Source: Amycolatopsis sp. NBRC 101858
Lineage (GTDB): Bacteria > Actinomycetota > Actinomycetes > Mycobacteriales > Pseudonocardiaceae
Assembly (NCBI RefSeq): GCF_030269325.1
Contig: NZ_BSTD01000002.1
Location: forward strand, 2,156,706-2,220,705
Reading direction: 5' to 3'
DNA: 64,000 nucleotides
Shown: in pieces, positions 48,562 to 59,496 of the stretch
Numbering within the stretch: position 1 is the first letter of the stretch
How the letters are laid out: each line of letters opens with the position of its first letter
The notes under the pieces: generated by a model
What the model saw: only the letters and a program-made list of their open reading frames with translations
Database searches by the model: none
Told to the model about the DNA's origin: nothing
Made by a program: the position numbers and the translations under genes

Positions 48562-49830
48562 GTGCGAAGGCTACGCGTACTGGGCGCGCTGGCGTTGTCC
48601 GCGAGCATGCTCCTGGTCCCGGTGAGCGGGACGGCGGTGGCCGCGTCGCCACCGCGCACCGTCATCACCGACGGGGCGAAGCTGGCGGGGATCAAGCAGG
48701 CGCTGCGCAGCGGCCACGCGTCCAAGGCCCAGCGGGACGCGCTGAAAGCCGTGCTGGACAAGGCGAACACCGCGCTCACCGCCGGGCCGTGGTCGGTGAT
48801 GGACAAGCCGACCGCGCCGCCGAGCGGCGACAAGCACGACTACATGAGCCAAGCGCCCTACTGGTGGGCGAGCGAGAAGACCCCGGAGAACCCGCAGGGC
48901 TGCCCGTACGTCAACCGCGACGGCCAGCGCAACCCGGAAGCCGACGCGATCACCGACCACACCTACCGGATGTGGGCCTGGGACGCGATGTACTACCTCT
49001 CGCTCGCCTGGTACTACACCGGCGACGCGAAGTACGCGAAGCGGGCGGCACTGGACATCCGGACCTGGTTCCTCGACCCGGCCACCAAGATGAACCCGAA
49101 CATGACGTACTCGCAGATCGTCCCGTGCCGGACCACGATCAGCGGCACCGGGATCATCGACTCGACGCAGTCGTTCAGCCAGCTCCTCGACACGTTCGCG
49201 CTGCTCGACAGCGGCGCCCCGGGCTGGTCCGGCAAGGACCGCTCCGGGATCAAGGCCTGGCTCACGCAGTACCTGGACTGGATGCAGACCAGCCCGCAGG
49301 CGAAGCTGGAACTGGCCGCCACCAACAACCACGGCACCTTCCTCGACATGCAGAACGCGACGATCGCGGCGTACCTGGGCAAGCGGGACACCGCGCGCAA
49401 GATCGTCCTCGACGCCGAGAAGAACCGGTTCCCGGTGCAGTTCGCCGCCGACGGCAGCCAGCCGCTCGAGCTGTCGCGCACGATGTCGTGGCACTACGTC
49501 AACTTCAACCTCACCGCGTGGGGCCGGATGGCCGAACTGGGGAGGAACCTCGGCATCGACGTCTGGAAGTTCAAGGCGCCGAACGGAGTCACGCTGCGGA
49601 AGGTCGTCGACCAGCTGATCCCGGGCGCACTGCAGGGCGCCGCGGGCTGGCCGCACCAGCAGATCGGCGTGTTCGACCAGTCGATCGCGGCGGACATCTT
49701 CCACGCCGCGGCCGAGGAGGCGCACGACTCCGACGCGGCGGCGGCGTTGAAGAAGATGCCGCTGCCGGCCGGCGGCGACACGTGGCCGGTGCGCGTGTCG
49801 TGCTTCCCGCTCGACCCACCACTGAAGTAG
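48562..49830 (+). CDS. secreted alginate lyase family protein
   Basis: The protein has 422 residues with a Sec signal peptide (RRLRVLGALALSASMLLV, ending AVAA about residue 28). The all-helical (alpha/alpha) lyase domain shows YMSQAPYWWAS, TYRMWAWDAMYYLSLAWYYT and the catalytic-site NNHGTFLDMQ, as in the PL5-type alginate_lyase Pfam family. It would cut acidic polysaccharides by beta-elimination outside the cell; soil actinobacterial members may act on polymers other than alginate. GTG 48562 is the start of the signal peptide. Its own promoter lies just upstream. Confidence 0.88.
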   Translation: MRRLRVLGALALSASMLLVPVSGTAVAASPPRTVITDGAKLAGIKQALRSGHASKAQRDALKAVLDKANTALTAGPWSVMDKPTAPPSGDKHDYMSQAPYWWASEKTPENPQGCPYVNRDGQRNPEADAITDHTYRMWAWDAMYYLSLAWYYTGDAKYAKRAALDIRTWFLDPATKMNPNMTYSQIVPCRTTISGTGIIDSTQSFSQLLDTFALLDSGAPGWSGKDRSGIKAWLTQYLDWMQTSPQAKLELAATNNHGTFLDMQNATIAAYLGKRDTARKIVLDAEKNRFPVQFAADGSQPLELSRTMSWHYVNFNLTAWGRMAELGRNLGIDVWKFKAPNGVTLRKVVDQLIPGALQGAAGWPHQQIGVFDQSIAADIFHAAAEEAHDSDAAAALKKMPLPAGGDTWPVRVSCFPLDPPLK

Positions 49831-49872
49831 GGGAAATCCGGACACCGCGGCCGATAGCGCACGCCCTGGCAG

Positions 49873-49888
49873 ATTGGTCTAGTCCAAA
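49873..49888 (+). promoter_or_regulatory. DasR-like dre site upstream of the chitinase gene
   Basis: ATTGGTCTAGTCCAAA matches the DasR response element core (consensus ACTGGTCTAGACCACT) with the TGGTCTAG-TCCA pattern. It lies four bases before a TTGACA -35 and 135 bases before the chitinase start. DasR is the GntR regulator that links N-acetylglucosamine-6-phosphate to chitin use in Streptomyces. Confidence 0.7.
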
Positions 49889-49891
49889 GTA

Positions 49892-49920
49892 TTGACACTC
49901 GGTGTCCCCGCGCGCACATT
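49892..49920 (+). promoter_or_regulatory. chitinase promoter TTGACA-N17-CACATT with inner repeat
   Basis: The -35 TTGACA is at 49892-49897 and CACATT at 49915-49920. A perfect GACAC-tcg-GTGTC repeat (49894-49906) overlaps the -35 and could bind a second regulator. No other feature is seen in 49831-50022. Confidence 0.5.
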
Positions 49921-50022
49921 CATGACCGGGGCCGGACCCGCTTCGTGAAGAACCGTCGCGTACGCCCTCTCCCGCGCCGTCGCGGCCGGGAGAGGGCCGT
50001 CCGCCTGCGCGAGGAGACGCCC

Positions 50023-51717
<1,695 letters not shown>

Positions 51718-51720
51718 CCG

Positions 51721-52671
51721 TCAGTTCCCCGCGGGGTTGCTGACTCCCGGTGCGGGGGCCTGGGCGTTGCCGGCGATGCCGTAGCGTCCAGCGCCCCCGT
51801 CGAGCTGTTCCTTCAGCGCCAGCAAGGTGCTCACCCGCCCGGCCGAGGTGTCCACGTTGTCCACAGTGGACAGGATGGACGTCGCCGACGTGTCCGCGCG
51901 GACCACGCCCAGCGCGCCCGTGCCCTCCGCGGAACCGGCGTCGCCGGCCAGGACCGTGCCCGCGCCGCCGCGGTCGAGCTGCGTGGCGAACCGGGCGATC
52001 GTCGCCGCGCGGTCACCCGCGCTGTCGCCGGTCGCCTGGGCCCCGGTCAGTACGATCGCCAGCTGCGCGGGCTTGACGTCCTGGCCCGCCTTGACGAACC
52101 CGCCGTCGGTGAGCCCGCCGATCGCGGCCGCCAGCTCCTCCCCCGAGGACTGCGGCTTCGCCGTGGTCTTGTCCAGCAGCAGCACCGAACCGAGCAGCGC
52201 GCCGGCCAGCGTGCCGGAGTCGCCCGCGGTCGGGAACTTCGAGCCCGCGGGCTGCAGCCGCGTGACGACGTCGCGGAGCTGGTCGGCCTTCTCCGGGTCG
52301 GCGAACGCGGCCGTCAGCTGCACCTCGCCGGTCACCGACGCACCGGACTGGCCGATCAGCTGCTTGAGCGCGTCCCGGTCGGCCGGGCGCGCGTCCTCGG
52401 TGGTCACGAGCACCACCGACCGCTTGTCCAGTGCCCCGGCGACGACCTTCGGCCCCATCGCCCCGGCGAACGCGTCCGCGTCGGCCAGCCGGGCGTTGAG
52501 CGCGTTGCGCTGGGCTTCGAGGTCGGAAACCTGGCTGCCGAGGTCCTTCTTCTCCCCCGCCAGGCCGGACAGCAGCGTGCCGTTCAGCGCGGTCGAACCG
52601 AGGACGACCCCGACGGCCAGTGCCAGGAAGCAGGCGGCGATGGAAACGACGTGGTAGCGCAGCGAAATCAC
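51721..52671 (-). CDS. steB: SteB / MctB-like copper transporter family protein
   Basis: The protein has 316 residues. One N-terminal membrane helix (VVSIAACFLALAVGVVLGST) is followed by a coiled coil (LGSQVSDLEAQRNALNARL) and an extracytoplasmic alpha/beta domain. It matches the Rv1698 family (MctB, copper transporter; SteB in Corynebacterium). Outer-membrane copper efflux was described in mycobacteria; in this genus the role, perhaps with SteA in division, is inferred. GTG 52671 overlaps the steA stop (GTGA). Confidence 0.9.
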   Translation of the reverse strand: MISLRYHVVSIAACFLALAVGVVLGSTALNGTLLSGLAGEKKDLGSQVSDLEAQRNALNARLADADAFAGAMGPKVVAGALDKRSVVLVTTEDARPADRDALKQLIGQSGASVTGEVQLTAAFADPEKADQLRDVVTRLQPAGSKFPTAGDSGTLAGALLGSVLLLDKTTAKPQSSGEELAAAIGGLTDGGFVKAGQDVKPAQLAIVLTGAQATGDSAGDRAATIARFATQLDRGGAGTVLAGDAGSAEGTGALGVVRADTSATSILSTVDNVDTSAGRVSTLLALKEQLDGGAGRYGIAGNAQAPAPGVSNPAGN

Positions 52672-53852
52672 GTGAACAATCCCTTGACCCAGACAGCGAA
52701 CGTATTCCAGGTGTGCCGGAGCCAGTCCAGGTAGACCGAGCCGACGTCGGACACCAGCAGGGCCGCGGCGACGACCACGACCGCGGCGAGCACGAGCAGC
52801 ACGACCGCGCCGATCGACACCCGGCTGCGGTGCAGCGTCGCCACCGCCTTCCCGTCCACGAGCTTCGTGCCGAGCTTCAGCCGGGTCAGGAACGTCGACG
52901 GGTTGGAGCCGGACCGGCCGTGGTCGAGGAACTCGCGCAGGGTGGCCTGGAAGCCGACCGTCACGACCAGGCTCGCGCCGTGCGCGTCGGCCAGCAGCAG
53001 CGCGAGGTCCTCGGCGTTGCCCGACGCGGGGAACGTCACCGCGCCGATGCCGAGGTCCTGGATCCGCTCGACACCGGGCGCGTGCCCGTCGGGCTGCGCG
53101 GGCACCACGACCTCGGCGCCGCCGCGCAGCGTGGTGGTGCCGATGCCGGTGGGGTCGCCGACGATGATGTCCGGCGTGTAGCCCTGCACGCGCAGGGTGT
53201 CCGCGCCCGCGTCGACGCCGACCAGCACCGGCCGGTGCTCGGCGACGTACTTCTTGAGCTTCTTGAGGTCCTCGGCGTGCCCGTTGCCGCCCGCGACGAC
53301 CAGCACGTGCCGGTCGCGGATCGCGACCTTCAGCTCCGGCACGCCGACGCCGTCCAGGATCAGCGTGCGCTCGCGGCGCAGGAACTCGATGGTGTTGGCG
53401 GAGAACGCCTCCAGCTGCGTCGACATCCCGGCCTTGGCCTCGATCATCTGGTCCGCGACGCTGTCGGCGGTCTGCTCGATGCCGGAGGCGACCTGGCGCT
53501 CGCCGACGTAGACGACGCCGTCGAGCAGCCGCAGCTTGGTGCCGTCCTTGATCGTGCGCAGCAGTTCGCCGCCGACCGAGTCGACCAGCGGGACACCGGC
53601 CGCGACGAGGATCTCGGGGCCCATGTTCGGGAACCGGCCGGAGATCGACGGCGACGCGTTGACCACGCCGGCGACCTCGGCCTCGACCAGGGCGTCGGCC
53701 GTCGCGCGGTCGAGGTCCAGCTGGTCGAGCACGACGATGTCGCCGGGACTGATCCGGCGCAGCAGCTCCCGGGTGCGGCGGTCGACCCGCGCGACCCCGG
53801 TGATCCCCGGGAGGGGTTCTTGGTTCCGCGTGAGCAGGCCGGTGAGCTTCAT
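52668..53852 (-). CDS. steA: SteA-like cell-division associated protein
   Basis: The protein has 394 residues: a large cytoplasmic domain with thiamin-pyrophosphokinase-like motifs (VVAGGNGHAEDLKKLKKYV; VGVDAGADTLRVQGYTPDIIVGD, split at VGVDAGADTL / PDIIVGDPTG), then a single C-terminal membrane helix (AVVLLVLAAVVVVAAALLV). It corresponds to Rv1697/SteA, which with SteB affects cytokinesis and envelope sensitivity in corynebacteria. Translationally coupled to steB. ATG 53852. Confidence 0.9.
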   Translation of the reverse strand: MKLTGLLTRNQEPLPGITGVARVDRRTRELLRRISPGDIVVLDQLDLDRATADALVEAEVAGVVNASPSISGRFPNMGPEILVAAGVPLVDSVGGELLRTIKDGTKLRLLDGVVYVGERQVASGIEQTADSVADQMIEAKAGMSTQLEAFSANTIEFLRRERTLILDGVGVPELKVAIRDRHVLVVAGGNGHAEDLKKLKKYVAEHRPVLVGVDAGADTLRVQGYTPDIIVGDPTGIGTTTLRGGAEVVVPAQPDGHAPGVERIQDLGIGAVTFPASGNAEDLALLLADAHGASLVVTVGFQATLREFLDHGRSGSNPSTFLTRLKLGTKLVDGKAVATLHRSRVSIGAVVLLVLAAVVVVAAALLVSDVGSVYLDWLRHTWNTFAVWVKGLFT

Positions 53853-53906
53853 GTGGCCGATGGTGACAAATTTGCTCGTGGGACAACGGACGCCACGCCG
53901 TAGCCG

Positions 53907-53933
53907 GGGTGACTCGTTGTGGTGAGGTCACCC
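53907..53933 (-). terminator. hairpin after the DUF1266 gene
   Basis: GGGTGAC (53907-53913) pairs with GTCACCC (53927-53933) across 13 bases, eight bases past the DUF1266 stop on the minus strand and upstream of steA. Confidence 0.45.
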
Positions 53934-53940
53934 GCGCGGG

Positions 53941-55116
53941 TCAGGCGTCCGACTCCTCCGAAAGGGAGCCGAAATCGAGGTTCAGCCAGGGGCTCGCCGG
54001 GTCCTGAAGGAGCTGGTGGTGGACCCGCACGGCCGCCGGGTACCACTCGCCGAACTCGTCGTCCTCGGCGTGCAGGACGCGGCCCATGATGTACCCGGCC
54101 GACAGGTCGGCCCATGACTGGTGGTAGCGGCGGGCGAGCGAACCGGCTTCGAGGACCATCAGCTCCGCTGTCAGCGCGTCACAATAACCGGCCGCGAGAC
54201 CCCACCGGGCGATGTTGACCGCGCGGCCGACGTCCCACGACAGCGCCGTCGTGACGAACCCGTCCGCGTCCACCAGACCGTCGGCGCGCAGGCGCTGTTC
54301 GCACCGCGACACGCGGCGGACGGTGTCGCGCAGCTCGTCGGCCTGGTCCTCGGCGTCGTTCTCCGCACACCACCGGTCCACCAGCTCCGCCCAGGTCAGC
54401 GGGTCGAACTCGCCGTTGCGCAAGCCGTACTCGGCCGCGAACCGCAGGCGCAGCATGAGCACGAGGTTGCCAGGCGTCAGCGCGTAGCCGTCACCGATCA
54501 GGTCGGCCATCGTCGCGCGCCAGCCGGGCGGGTCCGGCACGCCCCACCAGTCGCGCAGGCCCCGCACCTCGGCGACGTAGTCGTGCCGGCGCGCGTCGAG
54601 CACGTTCCACGGCGCCGCGTTGAGCACCGCGAGGTGCGCGCCGCAGGCCAGCGCGTGCGCGATCGGCCCCTCGAGGTGCCCGTACGGCGCGGTGATCAGC
54701 CGCTCGACCTGCTCTTCCAGCGGCGTGACGTCGTCCTTGTGCGCGTCGAGCCACGGCTGCAGGGTCGCCCCCGGCAGCCGCCACTCGCCGCGGGTGCCGC
54801 GGTTGAACACGACCCGCTCGTGCCGCCCGACGCCGTCGACCGCCCAGTCCAGCGCGCCGCTCATGGCGACGACGTCCGAGCCGAGGTCGGGCAGCCCGCC
54901 GCGGGTGAAGACCTGCAGGAACTCGTCGCCGCCCGTCTCGAAGTAGACGTTGGGGAAGGTCTCGGCCCGCTCGTCGAGGATGCTGTGGGCGTCCACCCGC
55001 CGGATCGGGACGAAGAGCTCTTCCCCGGCCAGCAGGCCGAGGTAGCGGTCGAGGTCGCCGTCGCGGCGGGCGGCGGCCAGCTGGGCTTCGACGTCGGCGG
55101 GCGGCGGCAGGATCAC
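53941..55116 (-). CDS. DUF1266-domain protein
   Basis: A 391-residue soluble protein. The N-terminal part (LDRYLGLLAGEELFVPI) resembles an SseB-like module; the C-terminal DUF1266 region has LSWDVGRAVNIARWGLAAGYC, SWADLSAGYIMGR and a terminal SPWLNLDFG. DUF1266 proteins are found near type VI or toxin-like loci in other bacteria, but nothing here shows that. The ATG overlaps the stop of the quinone reductase gene, so the two are co-translated. Function unknown. Confidence 0.82.
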   Translation of the reverse strand: MILPPPADVEAQLAAARRDGDLDRYLGLLAGEELFVPIRRVDAHSILDERAETFPNVYFETGGDEFLQVFTRGGLPDLGSDVVAMSGALDWAVDGVGRHERVVFNRGTRGEWRLPGATLQPWLDAHKDDVTPLEEQVERLITAPYGHLEGPIAHALACGAHLAVLNAAPWNVLDARRHDYVAEVRGLRDWWGVPDPPGWRATMADLIGDGYALTPGNLVLMLRLRFAAEYGLRNGEFDPLTWAELVDRWCAENDAEDQADELRDTVRRVSRCEQRLRADGLVDADGFVTTALSWDVGRAVNIARWGLAAGYCDALTAELMVLEAGSLARRYHQSWADLSAGYIMGRVLHAEDDEFGEWYPAAVRVHHQLLQDPASPWLNLDFGSLSEESDA

Positions 55117-56105
55117 GGGGCGGCTCCCTCCGCTCGGCCGGTCAGCACGACGAGCTTGCCCGCCGTCCGGTTGTGTTCCAAGTCGTCGTGCGCCTGCCGG
55201 ATCTCCGTCATCGCGTACACCTTCGCCGGGCCGAGGCTTGTCGTGCCGGCGGCGATCCGGTCGAGGTGGCGCTGGAGGACGGAGGCGGGCAGGTCGTCCG
55301 CCTCACCACCATAAGCGGTCAACCGCACCCCGGCGGGAAGGTAGCCGATCGGATAGAAGTTCGAGATCGTCCACTGGTTGGACAACATGCCCGTGAAGCA
55401 GACGGTGCCGTGCACCCGGGTGGCCTTCAGGGTGTCCGGCAGGGTCGGGGTCCCGACGAGTTCGAGGGCCGCGTGGACGCCTTCGGGCGCGATCGTGCGG
55501 ACCTGCGCCGCGATGTCGCCGTCGTCGAGCAGGGGGTGGTCGACGCCGTGGTCGCGCAGGGTTTCGAGCCGGTCTTCCTGCCGGGTGGTGGCGAAGACGG
55601 AGGCGCCGAGGTCTTTCGCCAGTGCCGCGGTGGCGAACCCGAGCGCGGACGTCCCGCCGCGGATCAGCAGGGTCTGTCCGGCACGCAGGTCCAGCCCGGT
55701 GGTGAGCGAGCCGTACGCGGTCTGCAGCGTCTCCGGGACCTGCCCGAGGACCTCCCAGGGCAGCTCGGAGCGGAACGGGATGACCTGCTTCTTCGGCACC
55801 ACCGTGTATTCGGCGTAGCCGCCGTCGAAGGTGCGGCCCATCCCGCCCATCATGGTCGCGACCTGCTGCCCCGGCTCGAACTCGCCGCTCGGGTCGGCGT
55901 CGACCACGCCGACCGCCTCGATGCCGGGCACCCGCGGGAACGTGACGCCCTCGGCCAGTCCCAAGCGGGTGTGCAGCTCGGACCGGTTGAGGCCGAACGC
56001 CCGGACGGCGATCCGCACCCAGCCGGGTTTCGGCTCGGGCACCGGGAGGTCCGTCAGCTCGAGGTTCTCGACGGGACCGGGTTCTCGGAGTACGACCGCG
56101 CGCAT
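55113..56105 (-). CDS. zinc-type alcohol dehydrogenase / quinone oxidoreductase
   Basis: A 330-residue medium-chain dehydrogenase. GroES-like N-domain (GLNRSELHTRLG; PRVPGIEAVGVVD), Rossmann motif in LLIRGGTSALGFATAALA, no structural-zinc cysteine cluster, so it is closer to the NADPH:quinone reductase group. ATG 56105 has AAAGGA seven bases upstream. It is divergent from a MarR gene with a palindrome between, the common arrangement for electrophile or quinone stress control. Confidence 0.9.
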   Translation of the reverse strand: MRAVVLREPGPVENLELTDLPVPEPKPGWVRIAVRAFGLNRSELHTRLGLAEGVTFPRVPGIEAVGVVDADPSGEFEPGQQVATMMGGMGRTFDGGYAEYTVVPKKQVIPFRSELPWEVLGQVPETLQTAYGSLTTGLDLRAGQTLLIRGGTSALGFATAALAKDLGASVFATTRQEDRLETLRDHGVDHPLLDDGDIAAQVRTIAPEGVHAALELVGTPTLPDTLKATRVHGTVCFTGMLSNQWTISNFYPIGYLPAGVRLTAYGGEADDLPASVLQRHLDRIAAGTTSLGPAKVYAMTEIRQAHDDLEHNRTAGKLVVLTGRAEGAAP

Positions 56106-56118
56106 CACGGGTCCTTTC

Positions 56119-56130
56119 TTCGCATGCGAA
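56119..56130. promoter_or_regulatory. MarR operator candidate TTCGCATGCGAA
   Basis: A perfect 12-bp palindrome lies in the 66-base gap between the divergent quinone reductase and MarR starts. A weaker ACAGT...ACTGT repeat (56130-56149) follows and may be a second half of the control site. Confidence 0.6.
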
Positions 56131-56171
56131 CAGTCCGCACAACAACTGTCCGCGCGAGTAGTATTCCCGGG

Positions 56172-56624
56172 GTGAGCCTGTCCCGAGAGCACGACGCCGC
56201 GTGGCGGGGATTCCTGCGCTCGTCGGCGCTGCTGCTGCGCGTGCTCGACGCGGAACTGCGGACCGAGCACGGGATGACGCACCGGACCTACGACGCGCTG
56301 GTCCAGCTCTCGGAGGCCCCGGATCGCCGGCTGCACATGAAGGACCTGGCAGCGGCGCTGGTCCACAGCGCGAGCGGGTTGACGCGCATCGTCGACGGCC
56401 TGGAACGGTCGGGCTACGCGCGACGCGAACCGGACCCGGCGAACCGCCGGTCCACACTGGTGGTGCTGACGCCGGAGGGGCTGGCCGCGTTGGAGGAGGC
56501 CTGGCCGACGCACGTCCGCGGGGTGCAGCGGCACTTCGCGGACCAGGTGAGCCCCGAACAGGCGCGGGTGCTGGCCGAGGTGTTCCGCGGTATCACCACG
56601 AACCTCGAAGACGGCCGGCCCTAG
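56172..56624 (+). CDS. MarR-family regulator
   Basis: The 150-residue winged-helix protein has the MarR recognition helix region (LHMKDLAAALVHSASGLTRIVDGLE) and the beta-wing YARREPDPANRRSTLVVLT. GTG 56172 is the only sensible start. It likely represses the divergent quinone reductase / DUF1266 operon and itself until an oxidant or phenolic ligand binds. Convergent with recN after 70 bases. Confidence 0.92.
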   Translation: MSLSREHDAAWRGFLRSSALLLRVLDAELRTEHGMTHRTYDALVQLSEAPDRRLHMKDLAAALVHSASGLTRIVDGLERSGYARREPDPANRRSTLVVLTPEGLAALEEAWPTHVRGVQRHFADQVSPEQARVLAEVFRGITTNLEDGRP

Positions 56625-56694
56625 CTCTCCGCCGGTCCCACTCACGACCTCGCGGGCGGCCGACCTCTCCGGCCCCGGCGGACTCCCGGCCCGG

Positions 56695-58479
56695 CTACTT
56701 CTTCTTCGTAGCCCGCTTGGGTTTCGGGGCCGGCTCGGCCTTGGCCTTCTCCGCCGTGGCCAGCAGCTCCTCGGCGTGCGCGCGACCCGTCTCCGTGTCG
56801 TCCATGCCGGCGAGCATCCGCGCCAGCTCGTTGACCCGCTCGCCCTGGCTCAGGTTCTTGACGCCACTGCGGGTCACCCCGCCCTTGTGGCCCTTGTCCA
56901 CCACCAGGTGCTGGTCCGCGAACGCCGCGACCTGCGGCAGGTGCGTGACCACCAGGACCTGGTGGGTCCGGGCCAGCCGGGCCAGCCGGCGGCCGATCTC
57001 GACCGCCGCGCGGCCGCCGACGCCCGCGTCGACCTCGTCGAACACCAGGGTCTGCACGGTGTCCGCGTGCGCGAGGACCACCTCGATCGCCAGCATCACC
57101 CGCGACAGCTCACCGCCGGACGCCGCCTTGTGCACCGGCAGCGGCGGCGCGCCGTCGTGGGCCCGCAGCAGCAGCTCGACGTCGTCGATGCCGTCCGCAC
57201 CGGCGTGCACCGCGTGGCCGTCGATGGTCAGCGCGTGCGTGTCGCCGTGCTCGGCGGGACGCTGCTCGACCGTCACCTCGATCGCGGCCTGACCCATCGC
57301 CAGCCCGGACAGCTCGCGCGTGATCTCCGCCGCCAGCTCGGCCGCCGACTTTTCGCGGGCCGCCGACACTTCGACGGCGTGCGCGGCCAGCTGCACCGCG
57401 AGCTGGTCGCGGCGCAGCGCCAGCTCGGCGAGCGCCTCCTCCGAGGTGTCCATGGTGCCCAGGCGGCGCCGGGCGTCGTCGGCCCAGGCGAGCACGCCGT
57501 CGACGTCCGCCGCGTACTTGCGGGTCAGCCGCTTGAGGTCGCCCTGGCGGGCCAGCACCTTCTCCAGCAGCGCCGGGTCGGCGTCGAGCGTCTCGACGTA
57601 GCTGCCGAGCTCGGCCCCGACGTCGGCCAGCAGCACCGACGCCTCCTCGAGCCGCGGCGCCAGCTCGCGCAGCACGCCGTCTTCGGACGTCGAGAGCCGC
57701 CGCAGCGCCTCGGAGACCAGCGCCATCGCGCTCGGGACGTCCGGGTCACCGTCCGGCGAGCCCGACACGGCGACGTGCGCCTCGGTCGCGGCCGCGCGCA
57801 GCTCGTCGGCCGCCGCGAGCCGCTTGATCTGGCTGGTGAGCTCGACGTCCTCGCCCGGCTCCGGCGCGACGGCGTCGATCTCGGTGAGCCCGTGTTTGAG
57901 CAGGTCGGCCTGCTGGGCCATCTCCCGCGAGCGCGTCGACCGCTCGGTCAGCTCGGCGATCACCGCCAGCCACTCGGACCGGACCTCGCGGTACGCGCTC
58001 AGCGGCTTGCCCACGGCGTCGCCGGCGAACCGGTCGATCACGTCGCGCTGCTCGCTCGGGCGCAGCAGCCGCAGCTGGTCGTTCTGCCCGTGGACCGCGA
58101 TCAGCTGCTCGGACAGCTCCGCGAGCACGCCGACCGGCACCGACCGGCCGCCCAGGTGCGCGCGCGAGCGCCCGTCGACCGCGACGGCCCGCAGTGCGAT
58201 GACGCTGCCGTCCTCGTCGACGTCGGCACCCGACTCGGTGACGATCCGTTCGGCGCCTTCGACGCCGGCATAGGTGAACCGTCCTTCCACGAACGCCTTG
58301 AGCATCCCCGTCCGGACCTTGGACACCTCGGCGCGGCCCCCGGACAGCAGGTGCAGCCCGGTGACGACCATGGTCTTTCCGGCACCCGTCTCACCAGTCA
58401 CGACGGTGAAGCCCGCGTGCAGTTCCAGCAGGGCGTCCTCGATGACTCCGAGGCCCTGGATGCGCATCTCGGCCAGCAC
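56695..58479 (-). CDS. recN: DNA repair protein RecN
   Basis: About 594 residues. SMC-like ATPase: Walker A TGETGAGKTM near the N-terminus, central coiled-coil arms rich in Ala/Glu, ABC signature ASGGELSRVMLAIE and Walker B LVFDEVDAGVGGRAA near the C-terminus. RecN acts at double-strand breaks in recombination repair. GTG 58479 gives VLAEMRIQGLG, matching the start of mycobacterial RecN; ATG 58467 is also possible. The Lys-rich tail (KRATKKK) is typical. It is the last gene of the TPR-HAD-tlyA-nadK-recN block. Confidence 0.96.
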   Translation of the reverse strand: MLAEMRIQGLGVIEDALLELHAGFTVVTGETGAGKTMVVTGLHLLSGGRAEVSKVRTGMLKAFVEGRFTYAGVEGAERIVTESGADVDEDGSVIALRAVAVDGRSRAHLGGRSVPVGVLAELSEQLIAVHGQNDQLRLLRPSEQRDVIDRFAGDAVGKPLSAYREVRSEWLAVIAELTERSTRSREMAQQADLLKHGLTEIDAVAPEPGEDVELTSQIKRLAAADELRAAATEAHVAVSGSPDGDPDVPSAMALVSEALRRLSTSEDGVLRELAPRLEEASVLLADVGAELGSYVETLDADPALLEKVLARQGDLKRLTRKYAADVDGVLAWADDARRRLGTMDTSEEALAELALRRDQLAVQLAAHAVEVSAAREKSAAELAAEITRELSGLAMGQAAIEVTVEQRPAEHGDTHALTIDGHAVHAGADGIDDVELLLRAHDGAPPLPVHKAASGGELSRVMLAIEVVLAHADTVQTLVFDEVDAGVGGRAAVEIGRRLARLARTHQVLVVTHLPQVAAFADQHLVVDKGHKGGVTRSGVKNLSQGERVNELARMLAGMDDTETGRAHAEELLATAEKAKAEPAPKPKRATKKK

Positions 58480-58566
58480 GCCGCCTACCGTAGCGGCCCC
58501 CACCGACACTCTGCGCGCGCGGGACCCCGGCGAGTCGCCGATATGTTCGAATGGATCGCCGAGCGG

Positions 58567-59496
58567 TCAGTCCTCGCAGGGGCGCGCGTGGCGTTCGCGC
58601 CAGCTCTTCACCGGCAGCGAGAACTTCTGCACCAGGCGATCGGTGAACGGGCCGTCCCACAGCCGGACCAGCCGGACGGGCGTCGTGCCGCACGTCACCC
58701 GCACGCGGGCCCCCGGCGGCAGGTCGATGAGCCGGCCGCCGTCGCAGGTCAGGACGGCGGGCGAGCCGTCGGGGTCGATCCCGACGGTGATCACCGAGTT
58801 CCGCGAGACGACCAGCGGCCGCGCGAACATCGCGTGCGCGTTGCTCGGCACCACCAGCAGCGCCTGGACGTCCGGCCAGATGATCGGGCCGCCCGCCGAG
58901 AACGCGTACGCGGTCGACCCGGTCGGTGTGGCGCACAGCACACCGTCGCAGCCGAAGGCGGACACCGGCCGGCCGTCGACCTCGATGAGCGCGTCGAGGA
59001 CCCGCTCGCGCGTGCTCTTCTCGACGCTGGCCTCGTTGAGCGCCCAGGTGCGGGCGACTTCGGCGCCGTCGTGGGTGACGGTGACGTCGATGGTCATCCG
59101 CTCTTCGACCTGGTAGTCGCCGTCGACGACGCGCTGCACGGTGTCGGCCAGCGCGTCGGAGTCGGCCTCGGCGAGGAAGCCGACGCGCCCGAGGTTCACG
59201 CCGAGCACCGGCACCCCGGCCGGGCGGGCCAGCTCGGCCGCGCGCAGCAGCGTGCCGTCGCCGCCGAGGACGAACACCAGCTCGACACCCGCGGCCGGGT
59301 TGTCGTCGGGGTCGACGACGGTGCAGGTCGAGCCGACACCGTGCTCGTCGGGGTTGATCAGCGCGCAGACGTCTTCCTCGATCACCCGGATCCGGATGCC
59401 GGCCTTGGCGAAGCGCGCCGAAACCTCGCGCGCGGCCTCGCCCGTCGCTTCGCGATCGGGGTGCACCATGAGGAGAACTTCACGGTCGGTGGTCAT
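58567..59496 (-). CDS. nadK: NAD kinase
   Basis: The protein has 309 residues with the GGDGT motif in LVFVLGGDGTLLRAAE, the conserved NLGRVGFLAE and the TPTGSTAYAFSAGGP catalytic/ATP region. It phosphorylates NAD to NADP with ATP or polyphosphate. ATG 59496 overlaps the tlyA stop (ATGA). The order tlyA-nadK-recN is the conserved actinobacterial order. Confidence 0.97.
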   Translation of the reverse strand: MTTDREVLLMVHPDREATGEAAREVSARFAKAGIRIRVIEEDVCALINPDEHGVGSTCTVVDPDDNPAAGVELVFVLGGDGTLLRAAELARPAGVPVLGVNLGRVGFLAEADSDALADTVQRVVDGDYQVEERMTIDVTVTHDGAEVARTWALNEASVEKSTRERVLDALIEVDGRPVSAFGCDGVLCATPTGSTAYAFSAGGPIIWPDVQALLVVPSNAHAMFARPLVVSRNSVITVGIDPDGSPAVLTCDGGRLIDLPPGARVRVTCGTTPVRLVRLWDGPFTDRLVQKFSLPVKSWRERHARPCED

